Part shown: in pieces, positions 1 through 8,103 of the stretch
How positions within the stretch are numbered: position 1 is the first letter of the stretch
Layout of the letters: each line of letters starts with the position of its first letter
NCBI RefSeq assembly: GCF_000282115.1
Contig: NZ_AKJY01000050.1
Coordinates: forward strand, 23,784-87,783
Direction of reading: 5' to 3'
Source of the DNA: Chryseobacterium populi
GTDB lineage: Bacteria; Bacteroidota; Bacteroidia; Flavobacteriales; Weeksellaceae
DNA: 64,000 bases
Position numbers and translations under genes: made by a program
Notes under the pieces: generated by a model
What the model was told of the DNA's origin: nothing
Databases searched by the model: none
The model's input: only the letters and a program-made list of their open reading frames with translations

Positions 1-254
1 TTAGCTTCAAAATCGGCAGGTTTCATCCGGAGATGTTTTGCAATCCGCTCAATATCTTTCTCGGTATACAAAGGTCCTGTAGTTTTGCAGCAATTGGCAC
101 ATTGCAGGCAATCTATCTTTTCAAAAACTTCGTCATGGGTTTCCTGAACTACATAATCAAGATTTTTAGGCGGTTTTTTTTTCAATCCGTCTAAAATTTT
201 TTTATGTTCTTTTTGCTTTTGTAAGGCCTGTTTTTTATAAAGTTCTAAATCCAT
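1..254 (-). CDS. YkgJ-type cysteine-cluster protein (3' part cut by window edge)
   Basis: An ORF reads leftwards from an ATG at 252-254 and is still open at position 1, so only the first 84 residues are present. It starts M-D-L-E-L-Y-K-K-Q and is rich in Lys early on. It then has the cluster C-L-Q-C-A-N-C-C-K, typical of the YkgJ family of zinc- or iron-chelating proteins, followed by T-G-P-L-Y-T and D-I-E-R-I-A. Its start codon directly abuts the stop codon of the K+ channel gene upstream (stop at 255-257), so the two are probably co-transcribed and translationally coupled. The family is poorly characterised and no reaction can be assigned. Confidence 0.8.
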   Translation of the reverse strand, partial: MDLELYKKQALQKQKEHKKILDGLKKKPPKNLDYVVQETHDEVFEKIDCLQCANCCKTTGPLYTEKDIERIAKHLRMKPADFEA

Positions 255-1226
255 TTATTTTTCTTCCTCTGCCCAAACGGGAAGATCTGCTTTTTGATAT
301 TCATTGATTTTATCAAGATCCAGAATTGTAGAAATGTTTTCTTTATCCGGATAATACATCGGAGTAAACTTTGCACCATAAATGATTTCACTGGTTACAT
401 AGGATGACCTCTGCACTACTGTATTTGAAAACACTTCATCAAATGCCCTTACCTGAACAATGATTTCGATATCCGTATTTTTAAAATCCTCTTCGGAAAA
501 GCCATAGAAAGGAGAGTTTTCATCTATTTTATGAACAACCGTCCAGTTCAGAGCCAATGTGTTGATCTTACTTAGCTGGGTTTCCAACCTGTAAAAATTG
601 CTTTTAGGAACTCCGTCTTCAATAACCTCTATTGCTGTAGATACAATTACATCTGCATCCGTGAGAGCATTATTTTTATAAGGAGCCAACCTGAACATTA
701 AAGCGGTTGAGTCTTTAAAAGGAGCGATTATTGCAATATCCGAAAATCTCAGATAAGCTCTCGGCCTTGAGAACCTCCCATAAAACAAACCCGTAGCAAT
801 CGCAAAGGTAAGCAATCCCAGGAAAGCTTCAAATGTAGCGACTAAACTTGCCGTAAAACCTACCGGAGCAATTCTTCCGTATCCTACTGTGGTAAAGGTT
901 TGGGAACTGAAGAAAAACACATCGATAAACTCATTGGATGGGGTACTTTTATCAATTCCCGTGAGATGCTGCACTCCTATCAGAAAATAAATCATGGCAA
1001 AAAGAAGGTTGATTGAGATATAGGCAATCACCAGATAAGAAAGAAAACGGAAAGTCGATAGGTTGAGCATGGTATGGTACCAGCTCAGCCTGTTGAAAAC
1101 ATTCACTCCTCTTCTCTGAACATTCGGCAGACCATCTTTATTGATAAACCTTCCGGAAGCATTACTTCCGAAACCACTGTTTTCAGTATTTCTTTGTCGA
1201 ATTTTTTGTCTGAATCCTCTTGCCAT
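255..1226 (-). CDS. Inward-rectifier-type (KirBac-like) potassium channel
   Basis: The 323-residue protein has the KirBac layout: a basic N-terminal tail, a first membrane helix at about 60-84, a pore loop with the K+ selectivity filter T-V-G-Y-G (residues 113-117), a second helix at about 122-148, and a soluble C-terminal half with beta-rich segments (about 150-310) matching the Kir cytoplasmic domain. I chose the ATG at 1224-1226 (M-A-R-G-F-R). The frame stays open upstream only to a TTG that lies inside a -7-like box, so it is not a credible start. It lies directly upstream of the YkgJ-type gene. It should conduct K+ across the inner membrane; the gating ligand is unknown. Confidence 0.93.
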   Translation of the reverse strand: MARGFRQKIRQRNTENSGFGSNASGRFINKDGLPNVQRRGVNVFNRLSWYHTMLNLSTFRFLSYLVIAYISINLLFAMIYFLIGVQHLTGIDKSTPSNEFIDVFFFSSQTFTTVGYGRIAPVGFTASLVATFEAFLGLLTFAIATGLFYGRFSRPRAYLRFSDIAIIAPFKDSTALMFRLAPYKNNALTDADVIVSTAIEVIEDGVPKSNFYRLETQLSKINTLALNWTVVHKIDENSPFYGFSEEDFKNTDIEIIVQVRAFDEVFSNTVVQRSSYVTSEIIYGAKFTPMYYPDKENISTILDLDKINEYQKADLPVWAEEEK

Positions 1227-1343
1227 TTTTTTAATGATTATTGTTTTAAGGGTTAATCGCAAATCTCTGAATCCTAAAAGTATACTGATTTTAAAATAAT
1301 CTTGTTCCTTAACAGCTATTTTTATTTTCAAAGTTACAATATG

Positions 1344-1351
1344 CAAAGATA
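1344..1351 (-). promoter_or_regulatory. Bacteroidota -7 element (TATCTTTG) for the K+ channel gene
   Basis: On the minus strand the sequence reads TATCTTTG, a match to the Bacteroidota primary sigma consensus TAnnTTTG, about 118 nt before the channel ATG. A TTG lies about 24 nt upstream, slightly far for a -33 element. The call rests on motif match only. Confidence 0.4.
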
Positions 1352-1385
1352 AAATATTGTTTTCATGAATTTTATCAAGCTGACA

Positions 1386-1419
1386 TTTGAATTTTTAAAT
1401 TGATTTTATACTAAATTTG
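1386..1419 (+). promoter_or_regulatory. Promoter of the truncated haemoglobin gene (TTTG-N22-TAAATTTG)
   Basis: TTTG at 1386-1389 and TAAATTTG at 1412-1419 are 22 nt apart, within the usual spacing for Bacteroidota -33/-7 promoters. The -7 box ends only 4 nt before the ATG at 1424, so transcription would begin at or next to the start codon. Confidence 0.5.
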
Positions 1420-1423
1420 AGGT

Positions 1424-1807
1424 ATGAAAAAACTTAAAACAAGAGAAGACATTGAGCATCTTGTCAATTCGTTTTATGCAAAAGTAGTTAAAGATGAAAC
1501 AATTGCATTTTTCTTTAATGATGTAGCCAGAATTGACTGGGATAAGCACCTTCCAAAGATGTATTCTTTCTGGGAAACCATTCTTTTCGGGCAAATGTCT
1601 TATAAAGGAAACCCAATGGCTGTTCATTTTCCTATCAATCAAGTGGAAGCTATGGAGAAAAAGCATTTCGACAAATGGCTCGAACTATGGAGAAATACAA
1701 TTGAAGAAAATTTCATCGGCGAAAATGCTGATATGGCGATTTATAAATCTGAAAATATCGCCAGGCTAATGGCCCATAAAATGGAAATGGCAAGGAACCC
1801 GAATTAA
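1424..1807 (+). CDS. Group III truncated haemoglobin
   Basis: The 127-residue protein has the length and pattern of group III (P-type) truncated haemoglobins: a helical N-terminus (I-E-H-L-V-N-S-F-Y), the W-D-K-H-L-P-K-M-Y-S-F-W segment at 39-50, and the likely proximal haem-ligand histidine H81 in K-K-H-F-D-K-W-L. Family members bind haem and O2/NO; group III roles are poorly defined and often linked to microaerobic life or NO. The gene stands alone and overlaps the exchanger gene tail-to-tail by 4 bp. Its promoter -7 box sits almost against the ATG, which suggests a leaderless transcript. Confidence 0.92.
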   Translation: MKKLKTREDIEHLVNSFYAKVVKDETIAFFFNDVARIDWDKHLPKMYSFWETILFGQMSYKGNPMAVHFPINQVEAMEKKHFDKWLELWRNTIEENFIGENADMAIYKSENIARLMAHKMEMARNPN

Positions 1808-2874
1808 GGAACAATCACTGTAAAAATATAAGCCGCCAGGTTGACCAGTAAAACCGTTCCGTAGAGGACATTTGTTTTTCCCCTGCTTAAAGACAGCATG
1901 ACGATAAACACAGATAAAGAGAGCAGAATAATATCTTTTTTATCTAATCCTAAAACCAAAGGGATATCATACATAATACAAACTACCGATACCGCAGGAA
2001 TAGTAAGGCCTATACTCGCTAAAGCTGAACCCAGAGCCAGATTTAAACTGGATTGTATCTGATTGCTTCTTGCCGCCCTGATCGCAGCAACACCTTCAGG
2101 AAGTAAAACAACGGCAGCAATGATAACTCCTACAAGAGATTTTGGGGCCCCAAATCCCTGAACCATAGTCTCAATCGATGTGGAAAGCCCTTTAGCCATC
2201 AATACTACAATAGCAAGACATGCCACAAGAAAAACAAAGCCTATTGAAGTTTTAACCATAGAAGGTATATAAAGCTCTTCAGGATGCTTATCTGGAATAA
2301 TAAAATAGCTTCTGTGCCTTACCGTCTGAACCATTAAAAATACTCCATAGATTACCAGACAGGCAATAGAAACAAAAGTGAGCTGGGCTTCATTATAGAA
2401 AGGCCCGTTGACGCTGGATGTAAAATTGGGAAGTACAAGCGTAAGAACCAAAATAGAAACAATACTTACAAGATAAGTGGTCGCTGAGGTTCTTGCAAAA
2501 AACTGTTCATAATACTTCACCCCACCCACTAAAATACAGATTCCTAAAATACCGTTAAGAATAAGCATGACCGCAGCAAAAACCGTGTCTCTGGCCAGTG
2601 TGATCGCCTGATCTCCACCGGCCACCATGAGTGAGATGATTAAAGCAACTTCAATAATGGTGATACAAAGCGCCAGAATAATCGTTCCGAAAGGTTCTCC
2701 TACTCTATGGGCAACCACTTCGGCATGATGAACTGCCGACAACACACTCCCGGTCAGTAAAAGACCTGTAATGACATCATAAATAACACCCCTCCCCGTT
2801 AAGCCTGAAAAGTAATATCCCACTGCCAGAACAGGAAAAATATAAGTATAATGTAAAAGTTCTTTTAATTTCAT
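1804..2874 (-). CDS. Calcium/proton exchanger (ChaA / CaCA family)
   Basis: The 356-residue integral membrane protein has about ten hydrophobic helices. Both CaCA signature regions are present: G-E-P-F-G-T-I-I-L-A near residue 60, followed by the acidic T-I-I-E-V-A-L-I helix, and L-L-P-E-G-V-A-A-I-R-A-A with N-Q-I-Q-S-S-L-N-L-A-L-G near 255-285. The central acidic linker of E. coli ChaA is short. It probably exports Ca2+ (or Na+/K+) in exchange for protons at the inner membrane. It is monocistronic and converges with the haemoglobin gene. Confidence 0.9.
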   Translation of the reverse strand: MKLKELLHYTYIFPVLAVGYYFSGLTGRGVIYDVITGLLLTGSVLSAVHHAEVVAHRVGEPFGTIILALCITIIEVALIISLMVAGGDQAITLARDTVFAAVMLILNGILGICILVGGVKYYEQFFARTSATTYLVSIVSILVLTLVLPNFTSSVNGPFYNEAQLTFVSIACLVIYGVFLMVQTVRHRSYFIIPDKHPEELYIPSMVKTSIGFVFLVACLAIVVLMAKGLSTSIETMVQGFGAPKSLVGVIIAAVVLLPEGVAAIRAARSNQIQSSLNLALGSALASIGLTIPAVSVVCIMYDIPLVLGLDKKDIILLSLSVFIVMLSLSRGKTNVLYGTVLLVNLAAYIFTVIVP

Positions 2875-2939
2875 ACGTGTCTACAAAATACAAAAAATCA
2901 ATGAAATTTGAAATATCAAAAGAAAATATTAATCATATT

Positions 2940-3275
2940 TTAATGAGTCCAGAAATAATAATCCTGAAAATCGGTGAAAATATGAAACAATAATCCTATA
3001 CCTATGATCCTGATATTGCCTTTGAAAAAGAGCATCAAAAAATACACAGCAAGAGCATAGTAAGAATGTAAAAAATGAAATCCCACACTATTTCTTGAAG
3101 GGTCAAAAACAGGGTTTGCAAACAGATGATCAAGATCGATCAGCATAGTAGCCAATAGAATAAGATAAACTTTCTTCCAGTTTTCACGATAAAAAACCAA
3201 CGCAATAAACACCGGAAAAACCAGATGTAAAAAGTAATGAACAAAGGGTTTTATCAATATCGTTTCTGAGAGCAT
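2940..3275 (-). CDS. Small membrane protein, DUF6122-like
   Basis: The 111-residue protein has three or four hydrophobic segments with conserved-looking polar residues inside them: D-L-D-H-L-F near 46-51, H-F-L-H-S-Y near 67-72 and H-I-F-T-D-F-Q-D near 98-105. This His/Asp pattern recalls membrane-bound metal-dependent hydrolases of the YdjM type and the small DUF6122 family found in flavobacteria, as I remember them. No function is established. It sits between two unrelated transcription units on the same strand. Confidence 0.65.
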   Translation of the reverse strand: MLSETILIKPFVHYFLHLVFPVFIALVFYRENWKKVYLILLATMLIDLDHLFANPVFDPSRNSVGFHFLHSYYALAVYFLMLFFKGNIRIIGIGLLFHIFTDFQDYYFWTH

Positions 3276-3310
3276 GCCTACTTATTAAATTTTGGATTTG
3301 AGCAGTTATT

Positions 3311-4549
3311 TTACCATCTTAAAATTAATGGCAATCCTCCTTTCCTGGCTTTTAACTTTACATAATAATCCTGTGCTTTATTTCCGTAAAAAATATAATC
3401 CATCTCTGAAATTATCTTTTTTTCAGCAACGCTTAATGTACTGATTGAAGAAACCAGCAAGTTGTTATATTTAATGAAAATAAAGTTTTCTTTTAGCTTT
3501 TGGGATGATGGTATCGTTTTTCTGGTTGATTTTATTTCAAACCCATTTTTATTTCTTGCAATATTATTGGGCTGGAACGGAATGACTGTGAATTGATTCT
3601 GAGGGTTAATCCATTTTTTATTCCGGAAATATTCCCATGTCTTTTCAGGAGCCTTGCTTTGAAGTTCAATCACATAATTGGGCTGAATAATCTTTTGATA
3701 CGTCTTCTTTTCCACTTCATTAAAATTATCATCATACCCGTAACTGATGATGGTGTCATTCACCTGCTCAAGCTCAGCTGATGCTCTAATATAACTTATT
3801 TCCGAGGAATTGCTGAAACTTTTATTAAAAAATCCGGTCAATGTTTTTACATTGGCAGCATCCAGTTCCATTTCTAAAAAGCTGGTCTTCTGCTCTGCCA
3901 TAGCAAGGATTGAATTAAAAGCCTTTATTTTTGAGGTGTTTTTTATTTCAATGTCATCAGCATTCAGCTCAATAGAAAAATTCCGGATCTTTTCTCCTGA
4001 AATAAATGAAATACTTCCTACTGTATCATCAATAAATTTATCTGCATTTAAATTCTTTTTCCCGGAAGATCGGAAAAGCTGCTGATTTATATTTTCAAAA
4101 GCCAGATCAGAAGTTCCCAAAATACATTTTTCACCGTCTATTTTAAGAAAAAACTGATCTTTCTGAAAGGTGTTTTTACCTTTGTTTACAAACTTTTGTA
4201 TTTTTAAAAAAGCTAAAAACTTCTCGTGATCTTTAACTTCAATGACACTATACCAATCTGAATATCCGGTGTTTTTGAGGTGGAAAATCTGTAAAAAATC
4301 AGGAATTTTCACCCCGGAATCTCTTAACGAATTTTCATCTTTCCTTTTCTTTTTTTCGTCAAACCACAAAGAAGGATGGGTAGTCAGACTGTAAATATAT
4401 TGACCTCCCAGTTTTTTCACATCCAGCAAAACCACTACATCTGCATTTCCAGGGATAAACTTTAATGTTTTATTTTTATGGAAAAATATAAAATAAAAGA
4501 CCAGTGCCAATAGGAAAATACATAGTACAATAAGCTTATTCCTTTTCAT
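3311..4549 (-). CDS. Unknown membrane-anchored envelope protein, third gene of operon
   Basis: The 412-residue protein begins with a short basic stretch and one hydrophobic helix (about 6-22), followed by a long predicted periplasmic region rich in Lys, Asn and Phe. Just after the helix is F-I-P-G-N-A-D-V-V-V-L-L-D-V-K-K-L, which matches I-P-G-D-A-A-F-Y-M-E-I-N-G-K-Q-L in the upstream neighbour, so the two look like distant paralogues. That motif resembles the DUF4836-type envelope proteins of Bacteroidota, as I recall them. The ATG abuts the stop of the upstream gene with no gap, implying translational coupling. The function is unknown. Confidence 0.75.
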   Translation of the reverse strand: MKRNKLIVLCIFLLALVFYFIFFHKNKTLKFIPGNADVVVLLDVKKLGGQYIYSLTTHPSLWFDEKKKRKDENSLRDSGVKIPDFLQIFHLKNTGYSDWYSVIEVKDHEKFLAFLKIQKFVNKGKNTFQKDQFFLKIDGEKCILGTSDLAFENINQQLFRSSGKKNLNADKFIDDTVGSISFISGEKIRNFSIELNADDIEIKNTSKIKAFNSILAMAEQKTSFLEMELDAANVKTLTGFFNKSFSNSSEISYIRASAELEQVNDTIISYGYDDNFNEVEKKTYQKIIQPNYVIELQSKAPEKTWEYFRNKKWINPQNQFTVIPFQPNNIARNKNGFEIKSTRKTIPSSQKLKENFIFIKYNNLLVSSISTLSVAEKKIISEMDYIFYGNKAQDYYVKLKARKGGLPLILRW

Positions 4550-6604
4550 TTATAATATTTGTGGCTTTTTTTCTGCTTCCTGGATTTTATAAATCTCGTC
4601 AAACAAATCGAAGAAATACATCAGACTATTTTCGGCTGAATCTCTGATGTTATAATCTATTTCTGTTTGTACGCTTTCTCCTTTTACTTCTGATTTATAA
4701 TACAGCTCGCCAATATTTTTTCTCAGCACATCCAGTGTTTTTCTTTCGGAAGCACTTTTGAATTCTTTTTCCAGTCCTATTAAAAGCTTCTGTATATCCA
4801 ACCTTCCGGATAAAGAATATTTAGATGAATCTTTTGCCCATTTTTTAGAAATTTCAGACTGACTTTTTGGGGTGAGGTTATCTGTAGAAGTAGTAAGATA
4901 TACAATTCCGTCTTTTACCGTAAAGTATAACTGATCAAAGTAGCCATTGTTTTTCCCTTCTTCTTTAAATGCATAAAAATCTCCTTTTTTAGAGAAGTTT
5001 TTAGCTAATTCTTTATTTGTAATTAACAGATTAAAAACACGGCTCCAATATTTCTCATTCTCTGTAGCGAAAGCAAAAATGAAATTCGGGATCATAACTT
5101 CCTTCGTTTTTTTCACTTCTTTTTCGTTATAATCATCATCGTAATCATAATCTGTATATTCTACCGTTTTTGGTTTTAGTTCATTTAAAACAAAAATTCC
5201 GTTTCCGGGTGCTATTTTGGCTATAGCTTCTTCATCAAGAATAATTTTCATGGTTTCCATCATCAGATCCATTTCTTTCTGATATTCACCTTCTCCCGTA
5301 TCTTTAAGCAGGCTGTACATCATATCAAAATACTTAACCCCGTTTACATTGATTGCATAATATCCGATGCTTTTATCATTGATAAGTGCTGTCAGTTTTC
5401 TGTTTTTCTTTCCTTTATAAACCGATGAAATACTTTTCTGGGTTTCGGCATCTTTGTGCTGATAGTTATTAACCAGCTTTACTTTGTCTTTGTCAAAATA
5501 TAAATTGTATGAAGAATTTGAATTGTATGCTTTTTCAAAAAACCTGCTGAAACTATAGCGTTTCATCATTTTCCCGTAAAGCCCTTCGTTAACTATTCTT
5601 CCATAATCTGTATAAACAAAGACATCTGAATCCGGATCCCGGAAAGAAAGCATATCCTTAGGGACATCAATTTCCAGATTGGAGCTGAAGTATCTGTCGA
5701 ATGAATCTTCTGCAAATTTTTTCACGATTTTAAACTTCTCTATGCGCAGAGAATCCATTTCTTTTTGGAATGCGATGTCTTCTTCGGTTCCTACAGCTTC
5801 CGGTTCTTCCATTTCGGGAGCCGGTGAGGCCTCATCATGATTTTCTGAATATTCCGTATCTGTTGTGTCTTTTTTTTCTTCCGGATACTGATGGTGTTTT
5901 TCCAGATATTTTATATCCTTCTGAATTCTGGCAATTTCAGCATTATTATCTTTGATATTGTCTTTTAAATATTTGATGTCATCTTTCAGGTACTGTATTT
6001 CTTCTTTATAGTCAAACGGTTTTTCCGGTTCTTCGGCATAAACGCTGTCAATGGCAACAACAGCACTGTCTGCAACAACTGCAACACTATCTGCCACAGC
6101 TTCATCCAGCCACAGATCTTTCTGAGGCTTATTATAGTTTATCATGCTGAGAACAGCCCGGTCGCCGCTCCATGCAACGAAAACGTCATCGTCTATATCA
6201 ACATAGGAATAATTGTTTCTCTTAGAAATCTCCAATCCTTTTTTCTTTACAGAATTAATAAATTCCTGGAATTTTTCTTTGTTATCTAAAATAAAATGAG
6301 TCGTGTACGTTTGCACAGAATCATTAAAGGCAGCATAATGATATTGCGTGGCATCGTATTTAATCCCCGTTTTGGAATAATCATTCCATGAAGGTTTTTC
6401 TTTATTTTTTTTATCTTTTTTGGTTATTCCCTGTAAAAAAGGATTTAATTTTCCCCAATTCATTTTTTTATTCAGCTGCTTACCGTTGATCTCCATATAA
6501 AATGCAGCATCACCAGGGATTTTCATGCTTTGTTGTGCAAAAGCAAAGGCAAAACCAAAAAGCAGGAATGTAATTATTTGTGTTTTTAATAGAATAGATT
6601 TCAT
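4550..6604 (-). CDS. Unknown secreted protein with charged coiled-coil insert (DUF4836-like)
   Basis: The 684-residue protein has a signal peptide (cleavage after F-A-F-A-Q, about residue 24) and then I-P-G-D-A-A-F-Y-M-E-I-N-G-K-Q-L. An acidic/alanine-rich stretch with repeated D-S-V/A-V-A lies around 170-195. It is followed by a Lys/Glu/Asp heptad region (about 200-245, with repeated Y-L-K-D) that should form a coiled coil, then more low-complexity acid. The C-terminal half is a mixed globular region. It is the second gene of a three-gene unit; the first encodes a lipoprotein 14 nt upstream. No enzyme motif is visible. A structural or surveillance role in the envelope is only a guess. Confidence 0.78.
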   Translation of the reverse strand: MKSILLKTQIITFLLFGFAFAFAQQSMKIPGDAAFYMEINGKQLNKKMNWGKLNPFLQGITKKDKKNKEKPSWNDYSKTGIKYDATQYHYAAFNDSVQTYTTHFILDNKEKFQEFINSVKKKGLEISKRNNYSYVDIDDDVFVAWSGDRAVLSMINYNKPQKDLWLDEAVADSVAVVADSAVVAIDSVYAEEPEKPFDYKEEIQYLKDDIKYLKDNIKDNNAEIARIQKDIKYLEKHHQYPEEKKDTTDTEYSENHDEASPAPEMEEPEAVGTEEDIAFQKEMDSLRIEKFKIVKKFAEDSFDRYFSSNLEIDVPKDMLSFRDPDSDVFVYTDYGRIVNEGLYGKMMKRYSFSRFFEKAYNSNSSYNLYFDKDKVKLVNNYQHKDAETQKSISSVYKGKKNRKLTALINDKSIGYYAINVNGVKYFDMMYSLLKDTGEGEYQKEMDLMMETMKIILDEEAIAKIAPGNGIFVLNELKPKTVEYTDYDYDDDYNEKEVKKTKEVMIPNFIFAFATENEKYWSRVFNLLITNKELAKNFSKKGDFYAFKEEGKNNGYFDQLYFTVKDGIVYLTTSTDNLTPKSQSEISKKWAKDSSKYSLSGRLDIQKLLIGLEKEFKSASERKTLDVLRKNIGELYYKSEVKGESVQTEIDYNIRDSAENSLMYFFDLFDEIYKIQEAEKKPQIL

Positions 6605-6618
6605 GGCTTAGGATTAAA

Positions 6619-7287
6619 TTATTGGAAGAGGATATTATTTTGTAATTGTTTTTTCTGAATGATTAAATCTAAAATATTCGCTTCCATCTTCACCGCTTTT
6701 TTATTGGGAGAAAGCAGGTAGGCAGCATTTGTCTGAGATTTTATCATATTTTCAAACTGCAGCACAGAAGTGTATCTGGCATTATTAAAGATTTCTTTAT
6801 CTGCCTTACTCATCTTGTCATAATCATTTTTGAAGGTATTTATTTTGTTTCTGGTAAATGATTTATTCCCTGCATTTTGACTGTAGATCTGCGTAGGAAC
6901 CATTTTCCCTATAATATTTTTATTTTTTAACTGTTCCAGCCCGGCATTGATATTTTCAATTTTTTTGAAATTACAGCTCAATTTGATGATATAATTATTA
7001 AAATCCATCGTTGTCTTCACATTGCTGATCCCCGGTGTTGCCCTGAATATTTTTGCCGCTTCATTGATTTTATTTTCAATTTCAGATTTTTTCGGAACTT
7101 TTTTCCCGTTCACTGTCTCCATTTTAGAAATGGAAGCCAGCCGGGTTTTACTCTTGCTTGCATTCAGAATAATGGTATATTCTCCGGTTCCATCTGCTTT
7201 TACATTGACTTTATCTAAAATGTCAAAACAACTTGTCAGCAATAACAGAGGAAATAACAGAATAAACCGCTTGAGAAAAATTTTCAT
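6619..7287 (-). CDS. Unknown lipoprotein, first gene of operon
   Basis: The 222-residue protein starts with a basic, hydrophobic signal ending in the lipobox L-T-S-C at about residues 17-20, so it should be a lipoprotein. After it comes F-D-I-L-D-K-V-N-V-K-A-D-G-T-G-E-Y-T, a beta-rich opening often seen in small Bacteroidota lipoproteins with a stress-type name or none. The rest is Lys- and Asn-rich with no recognised domain. The next gene starts 14 nt after its stop, so it probably leads the three-gene operon 7287-3311. Confidence 0.75.
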   Translation of the reverse strand: MKIFLKRFILLFPLLLLTSCFDILDKVNVKADGTGEYTIILNASKSKTRLASISKMETVNGKKVPKKSEIENKINEAAKIFRATPGISNVKTTMDFNNYIIKLSCNFKKIENINAGLEQLKNKNIIGKMVPTQIYSQNAGNKSFTRNKINTFKNDYDKMSKADKEIFNNARYTSVLQFENMIKSQTNAAYLLSPNKKAVKMEANILDLIIQKKQLQNNILFQ

Positions 7288-7363
7288 GATTGAATTTTAA
7301 AAGACAAAACTACTTAATTCTATTTTAAAATGCTTTGTACCGATTGCTATTTTGAATCCTGTA

Positions 7364-8089
7364 CTAATTAATTCTGCCTTTAAGATAATCCTGCCTTATT
7401 TCTTCATCAAGTTTTTCGATGGCATATCTAAGGCATGTCCTGGGCATTTCTTTGTAGTATTTATTTAAATAGTTAATTAATTCCATTTCATTTTTCTGTC
7501 CCATTTCTCTCAACAGCCACCCATTTGCTTTGTGCATCAGGTCGTGGGAATGCTTTAAATTATTGGTAACAAATTCTTTCGTCAGCTCAAATGAGCCTTT
7601 TTTCACATAATGCATGGTTCCAACCACCGCAATTCTTTTGTGCCACATTTCTCCGGAAGCCGAAAGCCTTCTCAATAACTCTTCTTTCTTATTTTCAAAG
7701 GCATATCTGCCTAAAATTTTATAACAGCTTGAATCTACCAGGTCCCAGTTATTGACATATTGTAAATGCTCAAGATAAAAATTGACAATTTCATCTTTTA
7801 CAATCTGATCTTTTGTTTTTTCAAATTTAGAAATCAGCATAAATAAAGCCGTAAGCCTGTGTTCGTGATATTTTGACGAAAGCAGCTTACTCAGATCATC
7901 CAAAGAAATTTTTGAATAATATGCTCTGGCTACAGACCTCTGATCCGGAACCTTCACTCCTAAAAACAGATCACCTTCAGCATATTCTCCTTTTCCTGTT
8001 TTGAAGAATCTGGGGAAAAATTCTGCTTTTTCAGGAATGGATAAAACGGCCAATGCTTCCTGTATTTCCTTGACGATACTACTACTCAT
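7364..8089 (-). CDS. DNA alkylation repair protein, AlkD-type HEAT-like glycosylase
   Basis: The 241-residue all-helical protein fits the AlkD/AlkC family. It has a Phe-rich helix with K-A-E-F-F-P-R-F-F-K-T near 20-30, the signature N-N-W-D-L-V-D (about 112-118, carrying the Trp and Asp used by AlkD to excise positively charged alkyl bases) and a second Trp region G-W-L-L-R-E-M-G near 190. Length matches the family. It is the last gene of the hflX / unknown / antiporter / alkD run, 14 nt after the antiporter stop. It should remove N3- and N7-alkyl purines. Confidence 0.92.
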   Translation of the reverse strand: MSSSIVKEIQEALAVLSIPEKAEFFPRFFKTGKGEYAEGDLFLGVKVPDQRSVARAYYSKISLDDLSKLLSSKYHEHRLTALFMLISKFEKTKDQIVKDEIVNFYLEHLQYVNNWDLVDSSCYKILGRYAFENKKEELLRRLSASGEMWHKRIAVVGTMHYVKKGSFELTKEFVTNNLKHSHDLMHKANGWLLREMGQKNEMELINYLNKYYKEMPRTCLRYAIEKLDEEIRQDYLKGRIN

Positions 8090-8103
8090 TGTGCTTTAAT
8101 TAT

